Assembly: GCA_016124445.1 (NCBI GenBank)
Contig: WGNR01000013.1
Span: 99,460-163,459 of the forward strand
Length of the DNA stretch: 64,000 nt
Origin: a bacterium
GTDB taxonomy: Bacteria; Planctomycetota; Planctomycetia; Pirellulales; Pirellulaceae
Direction: 5' to 3'
Shown here: piece after piece, positions 25,277 to 33,731 of the stretch
Numbering within the stretch: position 1 is the stretch's first letter
How the letters are laid out: each line of letters starts with the position of its first letter
Program-made: the position numbers and the translations under genes
The notes under the pieces: generated by a model
The model's database searches: none
Told to the model about the DNA's origin: nothing
The model's input: the letters and a program-made list of their open reading frames with translations, nothing else

Positions 25277-26101
25277 CTATGGGCTGGGATGATGGGAGGA
25301 AGCCGGCATTTCCACCGAGGACTTGGACGCAGGAGGCCAAGGAAAGAAACCGCTGGTGCGGCGTATGTAGTCGGCATACTCCGGCCGTCGCGTCTTCACC
25401 CGCTTCTCGAGGTGAGCCACGCCAGAAAACCAAAGTAAGCAGAAGGTCATCAGCGCCGGTCCGACCACCGTCCACCAGGCGGATAGATCGACCGAGATTG
25501 CCAGAAAGAAGTAGCCGCACCAAACCAAGAAGTCGCCAAAGTAGTTCGGATGCCGGGTATAGTGCCACAACCCGCTATCGAGCACTTTGCCCCGATTGGC
25601 GGGATCTCGCTTGAACCGGGCAAGCTGAAAATCGCCAATCGATTCAAACCCGAACCCGACCAGCCAGAAGACAAGCCCCACAACGACCAGCATCGTGTTG
25701 CCACCGCTCAGAGTTGGCAGCAATTGAAGCGGCAAGGACACGGTCCACATGATCGTCCCCTGCAAACCGTAAACGACCACCAGGCTGAACAGCGGGAAGT
25801 TCCGCCCTGGCTTCATCCGCATTTCGGTGTAGCGCGGATCTTCGCCGTGGCCGACGTTTCTCCAGGCCAGATACCCCGCCAGGCGAAGCCCCCAGACGGT
25901 CACCAAAAAGGTGGCCAGCCAGGCCGTTGGTGTGGGTGAAGCAGCACAAAGCAGCGACGACCAGGCAATCAGCACAAAGCCAACGCCCCAGAATAGATCG
26001 ACAATGCTGGCGTCGCGCAGGTAGAGACTCAGCAGCCAGATTGCAAACATGCAACCAGCCACGAGCGCCGCGTTTACCAATAGGATTCCGGCAAAGTCCA
26101 T
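25277..26101 (-). CDS. DUF1295 (steroid 5-alpha-reductase-like) membrane protein
   Basis: 274 residues with about six to seven hydrophobic segments. The family signature is visible: SIVDLFWGVGFVLIAW near the N-terminus, and in the C-terminal third GLWHYTRHPNYFGDFLVWCGYFF followed by HLEKRVKTRRPEYADYIRRTSGFFP. These resemble the NADPH-binding core of steroid 5-alpha-reductase and isoprenylcysteine methyltransferase-like proteins. It is the first gene of the operon with the FAD oxidoreductase (11 bases), DUF1365 and the CFA synthase-like gene. A reductase acting on an unsaturated lipid or acyl chain is the likely role, but this is family inference. Confidence 0.88.
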   Translation of the reverse strand: MDFAGILLVNAALVAGCMFAIWLLSLYLRDASIVDLFWGVGFVLIAWSSLLCAASPTPTAWLATFLVTVWGLRLAGYLAWRNVGHGEDPRYTEMRMKPGRNFPLFSLVVVYGLQGTIMWTVSLPLQLLPTLSGGNTMLVVVGLVFWLVGFGFESIGDFQLARFKRDPANRGKVLDSGLWHYTRHPNYFGDFLVWCGYFFLAISVDLSAWWTVVGPALMTFCLLWFSGVAHLEKRVKTRRPEYADYIRRTSGFFPWPPASKSSVEMPASSHHPSP

Positions 26102-26189
26102 AACAGAAAAACGATTGAAGCCTCGAAATGGTCCTGACTATGGCTAACCGGACTTGATCGAAGGCAATAACCGTTTTCCGTGGAGATTT

Positions 26190-27962
26190 CTATTTGGCCT
26201 TCTGCTTGGCAATCCAGCGATCGATCATGCGTTCGAGAATCGGAAGCGGCAACGCTCCGTTATCGAGGACGGCGTTGTGGAACTGTCGCAGATCGAAACC
26301 TTCACCCAATTCGTTCTTCGCCCTGGCTCGAAGCTGCTTGATTTTCAGCTCGCCAATCTTGTAGGCCAGGGCCTGACCTGGCCAGACGATATAGCGATCG
26401 ACTTCAACGGCCACTTCCAGGTCGCTTTTGCCGCTGTTCTTTTTGAAATACTCGATCGCCTGGGCTCGGTTCCAACCCATGTTGTGGATGCCGGTATCAA
26501 TCACCAGTCGGCATGCCCGCCACATCTCGAAAGTCAGCTGGCCAAACTTGTCGTAAGGCGTCTGGTAAAAGCCCATCTCTTCGCCCAGCGATTCGGCATA
26601 CAAAGCCCAGCCCTCGACGAAGGCCGTGTAATGGCCTTGGCGGCGAAAATGGGGGAGATCGGTCAATTCCTGAGCCCGAGCAATCTGAAGATGATGACCT
26701 GGAACCGCTTCGTGCAGCGTGAGCGCTTCCATTTCGTACTTTGGTCGGCTATTCAAGGCATAGGTATTAGCCATGAAAAACCCGGCTCGTGCCGCTTCCG
26801 CCGAGCCAGGGTAATAGCGTGCCGAAGTTTGATTGGGAGCCTCGTAATCAGGAAATGCCTTGACCCCATAAGGTAGACGCGGCAGGGTGACAAACAGTTT
26901 GGGCAACTCGGCATCGACCCGCTTGGCGATATCGCGATAGCCGATGAGCAAGTCATTGGGCTCGGTGTAATAGAACTGCGGATCGGTCTTCAGGAACTTG
27001 ACGAAATCGTCGAAGTCTCCCTGGAAGCCAGAATCGTGAATCACCTTTTCCATCTCGGCCCGAATCCGCTTGACTTCGCTCAAACCGATTTCGTGAATCT
27101 CTTGCGGCGTCAAATCGGTGGTCGTCGAACGGCGACAACGGAAGCGGTAGTAGTCTCGGCCATCAGGCAATGCCGCAGCACCAATCACTTCGGCAGCCTG
27201 AGGAAAGTACTCGTCTTCGATGAACGACTTGAACTTCAACATGGCCGGAAAGACACTGTTGGCAATCGCCGCTTTGCCTTCCTGCCGCAGCCGCGTCTGA
27301 TCGGCCTCGGAGATCGAATCGGGAAACTGCTTGAACGGATCGAACAGCGGGCTATCGGTTGCATCGGCCAAGACCTGGCCGCTGATCTGCTTCGGGATAC
27401 TACGCAGTGGCTCGGCCGGTTGAACCCAGCGTTTGGCGATTCCTTCTTTGAGCAACGCAACGTCTTGATCCAGGTACCGCGGGTACGCCTTTAATCGTGC
27501 CAGGTAGTTCTCGTAGTCCTCGAGCGTTTTGAAGGGCATCCGCTCGACCGTCTGGGCCAATTCAAACTGAGGGCCGTCCAATTGGTCGATCGCCAATAGT
27601 TCCGTCGGAAACTTCTGGCCTTCGATCTGGGCTTCCAACTCGTACTCAAACAATTCGTACGACAGCAGGTCCTGTCCGCTCAGCGTGCCGGCGTCAATCC
27701 TCTTCAATTTTTGCAGCATCTCGTGCGGATGTTTGTCGCGGGCATCGATCGCCTGACGCGAAAGGTCGGTCCAGCGATCATTTCCGCGAGGATCGCCAAG
27801 CGACGTCCCCATGGTCGGGTAGTTGTCCAAACGCCACTGCCAGTCTTCCTCGAACAAGTCATGCAGTTTTTCGGCCGCAGTGCTTTCCTGGGCCGAAAGA
27901 AGCGAAGGAGCCAACAACGGCAGAAGGGCCAACGAAAGGAGAACGAGTCGTGCCTGAGACAT
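26190..27962 (-). CDS. Exported DUF885 metallopeptidase-like protein
   Basis: 590 residues from the ATG at 27962, which has AAGGA upstream; a frame-open ATG 7 codons earlier is less likely. The N-terminus MSQARLVLLSLALLPLLAPSLLSAQES is a signal peptide. The central zinc motif is HEAVPGHHLQIA, the HExxxGHH form of DUF885, with FVEGWALYAESLGEEMG downstream, where the Glu would supply the third ligand. MRACRLVIDTGIHNMGW also matches the family. DUF885 members are thought to be secreted zinc peptidases, sometimes annotated as such from the HExxGHHL pattern; activity is not proven. It is transcribed as a single gene downstream of the lipid operon's promoter region. Confidence 0.85.
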   Translation of the reverse strand: MSQARLVLLSLALLPLLAPSLLSAQESTAAEKLHDLFEEDWQWRLDNYPTMGTSLGDPRGNDRWTDLSRQAIDARDKHPHEMLQKLKRIDAGTLSGQDLLSYELFEYELEAQIEGQKFPTELLAIDQLDGPQFELAQTVERMPFKTLEDYENYLARLKAYPRYLDQDVALLKEGIAKRWVQPAEPLRSIPKQISGQVLADATDSPLFDPFKQFPDSISEADQTRLRQEGKAAIANSVFPAMLKFKSFIEDEYFPQAAEVIGAAALPDGRDYYRFRCRRSTTTDLTPQEIHEIGLSEVKRIRAEMEKVIHDSGFQGDFDDFVKFLKTDPQFYYTEPNDLLIGYRDIAKRVDAELPKLFVTLPRLPYGVKAFPDYEAPNQTSARYYPGSAEAARAGFFMANTYALNSRPKYEMEALTLHEAVPGHHLQIARAQELTDLPHFRRQGHYTAFVEGWALYAESLGEEMGFYQTPYDKFGQLTFEMWRACRLVIDTGIHNMGWNRAQAIEYFKKNSGKSDLEVAVEVDRYIVWPGQALAYKIGELKIKQLRARAKNELGEGFDLRQFHNAVLDNGALPLPILERMIDRWIAKQKAK

Positions 27963-28052
27963 GGGAGATCCTTGCTGGGTCAAACGAAGCGGAACGTGCG
28001 TTCCATTTTGGTCGACTTCGGATTCACAGCCAACCCGGCAAGATGTACGAAT

Positions 28053-29357
28053 TTACGAATCGTTTTCAGAAAAATAGTGCGCCGTCCCCAGCGACGCGAT
28101 CGCTTCACCAATACGCGACAAGGCAACCGCGTATGCGGCGGTGCGCATGTCGATATTCATTTCGATCATGCATTCATAGATGTGATTGAACTCTCGCTTC
28201 ATCATCTCGCCAAGCCGCTTTTGAACTTCTTCGAGACTCCAGTAGAAGCCTTGTTGATTCTGAACCCATTCAAAGTAGCTAACCGTTACACCGCCGGCGT
28301 TGGCCAGAATATCTGGCACGATCAGTTTGCCCTTTTTGTTCAGGATCTCATCCGCTTCGTTGGTCGTCGGCCCGTTAGCCACCTCCAAGATCACCGAGGC
28401 TTTGATCCTGTCGGCATTGTCGATCGTGATTTGATTCTCGAGCGCGGCCGGGATCAGTACGTCGACATCGAGTTCCAGCAGCTCTTCGTTGGTGATCGCC
28501 TCCGCTTCGATGGCCTCGCAAACCGAGCCGGTACAATAAACGGCCTGCAGACGATTCGATTCGTTCTTGATCTGAATCAGACTCGGAATATCAAACCCGT
28601 CTTCCTTGTAGATCCCTCCGCGAGAATCGCTTACGCCAACAATCTTATATCCGTCGGCATGAAGCAGTTGGGCGATATGTTGACCTGCGTTACCGAACCC
28701 TTGGATCGCAACTCGAGTCTTTCGAATGACTAAGTCACGTCGCTTGGCGACTTCGTGCATGCAGTGATAGGCTCCCCGCCCGGTGGCATCTTCGCGGCCC
28801 TGGCTTCCACCCAGCGGAATCGGCTTTCCGGTAATCACCGCTGGCGTACGTTGGCGACGGATCTTCGAGTAGGCATCCATCATCCAGCCCATGATCATTG
28901 CATTGGTGTACATGTCCGGGGCAGGGATATCGGTCTCGGGGCCGATGAAGTCAGCGACCTGTTCGATGAACCCGCGCGATAGGCGTTCAAGCTCCAAGCG
29001 CGAAAGCTCTTTCGCATTCACGCAGATGCCCCCTTTGGCACCTCCATAGGGAAGATTCATCACAGCGCACTTGAAGGTCATCCAGAAGGCAAGCGCTTTG
29101 ACTTCGGAGATATCAACGCTCGGGGCATATCGCAAACCGCCCTTGGTTGGCCCCCGCGTGTCGTCGTGGCGTACTCGATAGCCCGTAAAAATCCGCAACG
29201 ATCCGTCGTCCATCCGAACAGGGACCGAAACCTGGAGGATTTGCTTGGGATGCTTCAATCGCTCGAGCGCTTCCGCGTCGATATCAGCAAATTGGAAAGC
29301 CTTGTCGAGCCGCGCAATGGCACCTTCAAACAGGTCGAGACTACTCGGGGCGTTCAT
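28053..29357 (-). CDS. Glu/Leu/Phe/Val dehydrogenase, probable glutamate dehydrogenase
   Basis: 434 residues from the ATG at 29357 with AGGAG eight bases upstream. It matches the NAD(P)-dependent glutamate dehydrogenase family: RMDDGSLRIFTGYRVRHDD, TRGPTKGGLRYAP and the catalytic-lysine segment PYGGAKGGICV, with DIPAPDMYT. The Rossmann half begins RVAIQGFGNAGQHIAQLL and ends with the C-terminal IPDILANAGGVTVSYFEWVQN. The 434-residue length fits the hexameric NAD-type enzymes that interconvert glutamate with 2-oxoglutarate and ammonium. It is located between the DUF885 gene and a glycosyltransferase gene on the same strand; no operon link to nitrogen regulation is visible. Confidence 0.92.
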   Translation of the reverse strand: MNAPSSLDLFEGAIARLDKAFQFADIDAEALERLKHPKQILQVSVPVRMDDGSLRIFTGYRVRHDDTRGPTKGGLRYAPSVDISEVKALAFWMTFKCAVMNLPYGGAKGGICVNAKELSRLELERLSRGFIEQVADFIGPETDIPAPDMYTNAMIMGWMMDAYSKIRRQRTPAVITGKPIPLGGSQGREDATGRGAYHCMHEVAKRRDLVIRKTRVAIQGFGNAGQHIAQLLHADGYKIVGVSDSRGGIYKEDGFDIPSLIQIKNESNRLQAVYCTGSVCEAIEAEAITNEELLELDVDVLIPAALENQITIDNADRIKASVILEVANGPTTNEADEILNKKGKLIVPDILANAGGVTVSYFEWVQNQQGFYWSLEEVQKRLGEMMKREFNHIYECMIEMNIDMRTAAYAVALSRIGEAIASLGTAHYFSENDS

Positions 29358-29483
29358 GAAAGATGCTCCTGGCGGCATGGGGAGATGAGAGGTCCCGGCA
29401 AACAAATCGAAGGCAACAGCCCGCGCGGGACGGTTACCTTCATTGTTTCCCTGGGGAATCGAGGAAGCAAGGCGCCCAATACG

Positions 29484-30656
29484 CTATCGATGGTAGACCA
29501 TCGGCGGCAGGCCAGCCCCAGGCAAGGAATTGGGACGAGACGCTACCGGCAAGCTTGGCTTGCGGGCCTCGCGTCGCAAAACGCGCCGGACCACTTCGTA
29601 ATAGATTTCCTCGTGTCGCTCGACATTGCGATCGTTGTCGAACATCTCCAGGAAGCGAGCCCGCCCCGCCATGCCCATTTGTTCGGCCAGATCGTCCTGC
29701 GAGAGGATTTTACCGATCGCGTTGGCCAGGGCTGGCGCATTGTTGCTGGGAACGAGGTAGCCTGTTTCGCCGTCGGCGACACTTTCGACCAAACCGCCCA
29801 CGCGGGTAGCCACCACCGGCTTAAAGGCCGCCATTGCTTCGGGAGGCGTCAGGCCAAAGGGCTCTTTGGTCGGACAGGCAACCAGCAGATCGATCGCCCG
29901 CATGACATTGGGAATATCGGTCTGAAAGTCGATCATCCGGAATTGCTGCTGCACGCCCAGACGATCGATATCGGCTTGTACTTTCAACATGTACGTTGGA
30001 CAGCGATTGCCAATCACCGCGACTTTGGCATTGGGGACCTGCCGCAAAACCTCTGGCAAGGCCTTGAGCAGTAGCAGGTGGTTCTTCCGGGGGCAGACAT
30101 CCCCGACAATCGCAATCAGCTTATCATCGTCACTGAACCCATGTTCGGCTCGCCAGGCCGCCCGCAGTTGCTGGGCATTGGGCGGTATCGGAGCGTGGTC
30201 AATCAACGCCCGGACGGTTTCGATATTACAGGGGCGAACGCGATTCCAGTTGATTTCGATTTTTCGTGTATGCTCGGAATTGGCGACGACAAAATCTTTC
30301 AGCGCCCAATAAGCATGAATCTTGTTGTGATGGGCTGTCGCCACGATCGGAATTCGCGTGAAGAGCCGGAGCAAAACTCCGAAGAGTTGTCCGCTGGTAT
30401 TGTGCGTGTGCAGGACATCAACGTCTTCGTCTTCCAGCCACTGGGCAACCGAGCGAAGATCGTCTAGTGGCCAGCGGCGCAAGTCGGATGTCTTGAATTG
30501 CACGTTTGTCCCGGCCAATTGCCGCTGAATCCAAGACCCGTCGCGGCCGATGAACGTGATATCGTGTCCCCGGCGTGCCAGCGCTTCGGTCAAGCGCAGG
30601 CACTGGATAATGGCTCCGTTGACGCCAATTCCGGACATTAGTTGCACGATTTTCAT
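29484..30656 (-). CDS. GT4 family glycosyltransferase
   Basis: 390 residues starting at the ATG at 30656, where the protein begins MKIVQLMSGIGVNGAIIQCL, the GT-B glycine-rich start of GT4. The frame is open upstream but that part is proline/serine-rich and not family-like. Other features are HTHNTSGQLFGVLLRLF, the domain-2 start AIVGDVCPRKNHLLLLKAL and PTKEPFGLTPPEAMA, the donor-sugar motif (ExFG...E). There is no signal or membrane segment. Acceptor and donor are unknown. It is divergent from the 30904 gene across about 250 bases and transcribed towards glutamate dehydrogenase, 126 bases away. Confidence 0.85.
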   Translation of the reverse strand: MKIVQLMSGIGVNGAIIQCLRLTEALARRGHDITFIGRDGSWIQRQLAGTNVQFKTSDLRRWPLDDLRSVAQWLEDEDVDVLHTHNTSGQLFGVLLRLFTRIPIVATAHHNKIHAYWALKDFVVANSEHTRKIEINWNRVRPCNIETVRALIDHAPIPPNAQQLRAAWRAEHGFSDDDKLIAIVGDVCPRKNHLLLLKALPEVLRQVPNAKVAVIGNRCPTYMLKVQADIDRLGVQQQFRMIDFQTDIPNVMRAIDLLVACPTKEPFGLTPPEAMAAFKPVVATRVGGLVESVADGETGYLVPSNNAPALANAIGKILSQDDLAEQMGMAGRARFLEMFDNDRNVERHEEIYYEVVRRVLRREARKPSLPVASRPNSLPGAGLPPMVYHR

Positions 30657-30903
30657 GGGAGGCCGTATCTTCTTGGGGGATCTCGACGAGCCGATGGGCC
30701 GATAGCAGCATCGACCAGGGGGTGTAAATACCGGAAACCGCAGGGTAAGACAAGACGAAACTTGGGCTAGGGAAGCTGCCGCTGGCAGCAACCAGGCCCT
30801 GTTTCCGCGAGCTGCCCGAGACTTATCCTCATCGTGTGCCACTGTGGTAAAGTATGCAGATTGGAAAAACCGATCTCCGAGAGACAGCACTGATAGCACC
30901 CCT

Positions 30904-31662
30904 ATGACCCAGTACTCAGGCAGCGGCGGCACCGATACGGCGAACATGGTTATGTTTTGGCCGGAGAATCTCCCCAGCGATGCCAACACCACAATCAACG
31001 AAGACCCCAGCGGCTTGATTGAATTTGTCGACGAAATGCGACAGGAAGGTCGTGCCATCTGGTTTCTGTGCGAAGGGGATGGATCGTTTTCGGTGAGGGT
31101 GTTCGTCGACGAAGAACCTTCCGCGCAATTGCGGCCGTTTCTGGAAGATGAAGAGGTCTATCCCGATGTCTTCGTCAAAGGAGAAACCTATTTCGGCGGC
31201 ATGGAATTCATGATCCCCGAAGATGAAGAGCCCGCCAGTGAAGTGCCCGGCATGTGCTCGAAACTTGATATCCCCAACGGCGTTTATCTGGGAACCATCT
31301 ATCGCACAAAGATTCCCCCTGCGTTCAGTCGCGAGTGGCTGAGAAACCGGATGGGAGCCGGAGCCTATCGTGTACTTCACTGGCAGCAGCTACTCAGCAA
31401 GGCCACGATGATGGGTGTTATCGGCGTCTTGCTGGCGTCGTTCTTCTTGCAATGGTTCGCCCTGCTGGCAGCCATCATTCTTGTGGGTATCACCTTCATT
31501 CTGGCGGTCCTGCTTTCCAAGTCCGAATCTTGCCAGGCTGCGATCGTCGCGATTGATGAATTTACCGAGGAGTTTCCGGAATACGTCGTTGTGCTCAGTT
31601 CGCATTCCGCCGACAAAGACGACGCCCCGGACAGCACCCATCTGGCAATGCCGGTGGGCTAA
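30904..31662 (+). CDS. Unknown protein with two C-terminal membrane segments
   Basis: 252 residues from the ATG at 30904. No family is recognised. The N-terminal ~175 residues are acidic and soluble, with the repeated form EDEEVYPDVF and PEDEEPASEVP. Two hydrophobic segments lie near 186-205 (MMGVIGVLLASFFLQWFALL) and 207-225, and an acidic tail with AIDEFTEEFPEYVVVLSSH follows. The gene is 19 bases upstream of the first zinc-ribbon membrane protein gene, so the three genes 30904-33095 could be one transcript. Codon use looks like neighbours, and the N-terminal sequence reads as ordinary protein. Confidence 0.6.
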   Translation: MTQYSGSGGTDTANMVMFWPENLPSDANTTINEDPSGLIEFVDEMRQEGRAIWFLCEGDGSFSVRVFVDEEPSAQLRPFLEDEEVYPDVFVKGETYFGGMEFMIPEDEEPASEVPGMCSKLDIPNGVYLGTIYRTKIPPAFSREWLRNRMGAGAYRVLHWQQLLSKATMMGVIGVLLASFFLQWFALLAAIILVGITFILAVLLSKSESCQAAIVAIDEFTEEFPEYVVVLSSHSADKDDAPDSTHLAMPVG

Positions 31663-31681
31663 CGTTTCTAGAGGCAAGCCC

Positions 31682-32335
31682 ATGAAACTGAAATGCCCCA
31701 AATGCGATGTTTACCTGCCGACGCAGCAGATGAACGTCGACAACGACGTTGCCATTTGCCACGATTGCGGCGAAATATTCTCGATCTCGGAATTGATGGG
31801 GGTCGACAGTTCGTTCGACATCAATGATCCGCCGCTGGGAGTCAGCTACGACAATTCAGGAATAGGCTGGCGAATCGCATCGACAACAAGAAACGCGTCC
31901 ACGTATTTCCTTGTCCCTTTCACGTTCGTCTGGTCAGGGCTCTCGATCGGCGGAATTTATGGCGGGCAAATCGTCCGAGGGGAATTCGACCCGGCTCAGT
32001 CCCTGTTGGGTATTCCGTTCATCCTGGGCACACTAGTCCTTGGCTTACTCACCTTGCTAAGTATTGTTGGCCGAAGTGTCGTCCGTCGCGACGAGTTGGA
32101 CCATGACGCTGGCAGCGTTTTTCTTGGTGTCGGGCCTATCGGATGGACTACTCGCTTCCGCTGGTCAGAAATCACCAATATCGACGAATCACTCCTGGCG
32201 AACAGTGAAGGCCAAGACAAGAAACAGATTACACTCTACCGTAACAGCAAAGACATTCATTTCGGCCTAATGCTTACGGAGCAGCGTCGGCGTTACGTGC
32301 TACGGGCATTGCGGCAACTCGTATCTAGCCGCTGA
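31682..32335 (+). CDS. Zinc-ribbon membrane protein, tandem copy 1
   Basis: 217 residues from the ATG at 31682. An N-terminal zinc-ribbon-like pair, CPKC (5-8) and CHDC (26-29), is followed by a linker with NDPPLGVSYDNSGIGWRI. Two hydrophobic segments follow (about 70-92 and 105-127), then a basic RRDELDHDAGSVFLGVGPIGWT region. The final ~80 residues (RFRWSEITNIDES, KQITLYRN, IHFGLMLTEQRRRYVLRALRQL) resemble the pleckstrin-like domain of small membrane proteins. The next gene is its close paralog, about 60 bases downstream. Function unknown; the zinc ribbon and the membrane segments are what can be seen. Confidence 0.7.
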   Translation: MKLKCPKCDVYLPTQQMNVDNDVAICHDCGEIFSISELMGVDSSFDINDPPLGVSYDNSGIGWRIASTTRNASTYFLVPFTFVWSGLSIGGIYGGQIVRGEFDPAQSLLGIPFILGTLVLGLLTLLSIVGRSVVRRDELDHDAGSVFLGVGPIGWTTRFRWSEITNIDESLLANSEGQDKKQITLYRNSKDIHFGLMLTEQRRRYVLRALRQLVSSR

Positions 32336-32396
32336 GCGCCCGGAAACGGAAAACCTTTGATCCCAATAACATAGACCTTGTCGCAGTTATTCGACC

Positions 32397-33095
32397 ATGA
32401 AACTAAAATGCCCCAACTGCCATGTCTTCCTGCCTACGCGACAGATGAACGTCGAAAAAGACGTTGTCATTTGCCACGATTGCGACGAAGCATTTTCGAT
32501 CTCGGAATTGCTGGGAATCGATAGTTCAAAGGTCACCCGAAATGCCGGTTGGGCCTCCGACGCGGACAGTTCGCTCGATATCGACAACCCACCGTCGGGC
32601 GTTCGCTACGATAACAACGGCATGGGCTGGCGCATCGCGTCGACAACGAGAAACATTGGTGCTTTTTTCCTGGTTCCCTTTCTGGTTGTCTGGTCAGGGT
32701 TCTCGCTCGGTGGAATCTATGGAACGCAGATCGCCGAGGGTAAGTTCGAGCTAATGCAATCGTTATTCGGCATTCCGTTCGTTCTTGGGACGCTTGTCCT
32801 GGGAACGATTGCGATGCTCTGCGTTTGTGGAAGGACCGTCATCCGCCGCGACGAGATGGACCATGATGCAGGCAGTATTTTTCTCGGCGTCGGGCCGATC
32901 GGTTGGACGCGCCGTTTTCGCTGGTCCGAGATAACCGATATCGACGAATCGTTTTCGTCCCGAGGAGAAAGGCAGCACTCGAAGCAGATCACGCTCTACC
33001 GCGATGACGGCGATATCCACTTCGGGGCCATGCTTTCCGATAAACGCCGACGCTACGTCCTGCGGGCACTGCGGCAATTGGTATCGCGTCGTTGA
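32397..33095 (+). CDS. Zinc-ribbon membrane protein, tandem copy 2
   Basis: 232 residues. It is clearly homologous to the preceding gene along its whole length: same CPNC/CHDC pair, same VRYDNNGMGWRIASTTRN lead into the first membrane segment, same HDAGS-FLGVGPIGWT box and same C-terminal RRRYVLRALRQLV. It carries about 15 extra residues after ELLGIDSS (SKVTRNAGWASDADS), which account for the length difference. The pair looks like a local gene duplication. No function is known. Its stop is 9 bases from the convergent rdgB-like stop. Confidence 0.7.
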   Translation: MKLKCPNCHVFLPTRQMNVEKDVVICHDCDEAFSISELLGIDSSKVTRNAGWASDADSSLDIDNPPSGVRYDNNGMGWRIASTTRNIGAFFLVPFLVVWSGFSLGGIYGTQIAEGKFELMQSLFGIPFVLGTLVLGTIAMLCVCGRTVIRRDEMDHDAGSIFLGVGPIGWTRRFRWSEITDIDESFSSRGERQHSKQITLYRDDGDIHFGAMLSDKRRRYVLRALRQLVSRR

Positions 33096-33104
33096 TCATC
33101 GAAG

Positions 33105-33722
33105 CTAACCGCGTGATTGCCAGGACTCAATCAACGCGCGCGCTGCCTGACCGCGGTGGCCAACCGTTGCTGTTGCTTCTTCATCATGCTCCGCCAGCGT
33201 TCGATTCGCTCCTTCGACAACAAACAGCGTGTCATACCCGAACCCAAACTGACCGGCCGGCTCAAAGCCAATCTTTCCGCGACATTGGCCAGTCGCTTCT
33301 AAAGCGACCGTTCCATTGGGGGCGGCGACGCACAAATGGCAAACGAATCGTGCCGTTCGTTGCTCGCCAGGGATATTTGCCATCCGCTTAAGAAGTAGTG
33401 CTCGATTCTCCGCCATGGTTGCCTCGTCGCCTGCATACCGGGCCGAGCGCACCCCTGGCTCGCTATCCAGAGCATCGACTTCCAGCCCCGTGTCGTCAGC
33501 CAGAACCCATTTGCCTAGTTGCGTGGCGTAGCCGATCGCCTTCTTTCGGGCGTTTTCTCGAAGCGTTGTTCCATCTTCAACAATCGGTTGAAGCGGGGGG
33601 GCGGTGGGCAGAGCATGAAGCAAGATACCGAGTCCCGCCAGAAGCCGCGACAATTCGCGAACCTTGTTCGGGTTCGACGTCGCGATGATCAGTTCCCGGC
33701 AATCGGCAAGTGGGCGTAACAT
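33105..33722 (-). CDS. rdgB: RdgB/HAM1-like non-canonical purine NTP pyrophosphatase
   Basis: 205 residues, the usual length. The substrate pocket is recognisable: ELIIATSNPNKVRELSRLL at the N-terminus, then VLADDTGLEVDAL (the catalytic Asp pair) and PGVRSARYAGDEA, with FGFGYDTLF. This family hydrolyses ITP, dITP and XTP to monophosphates, cleaning the nucleotide pool. The C-terminal end, normally close to 'eeKNxiSHRgxAl', here reads HDEEATATVGHRGQAARAL: the usual Lys and Asn are absent and the Ser is Gly, although the HRG is kept. Reduced or altered specificity is possible. It is 9 bases upstream of the U32 gene and may be co-transcribed with it. Confidence 0.85.
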   Translation of the reverse strand: MLRPLADCRELIIATSNPNKVRELSRLLAGLGILLHALPTAPPLQPIVEDGTTLRENARKKAIGYATQLGKWVLADDTGLEVDALDSEPGVRSARYAGDEATMAENRALLLKRMANIPGEQRTARFVCHLCVAAPNGTVALEATGQCRGKIGFEPAGQFGFGYDTLFVVEGANRTLAEHDEEATATVGHRGQAARALIESWQSRG

Positions 33723-33731
33723 GAATCGCTT

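Noticed and set aside
27711..28733. 340-codon plus-strand frame across two genes
   Set aside because: Antisense to the DUF885 and glutamate dehydrogenase genes, both supported by motifs; no domain seen.
29166..30074. 302-codon plus-strand frame
   Set aside because: Antisense to glutamate dehydrogenase and the GT4 gene; composition is Arg/Gln/His-rich as for shadow frames.
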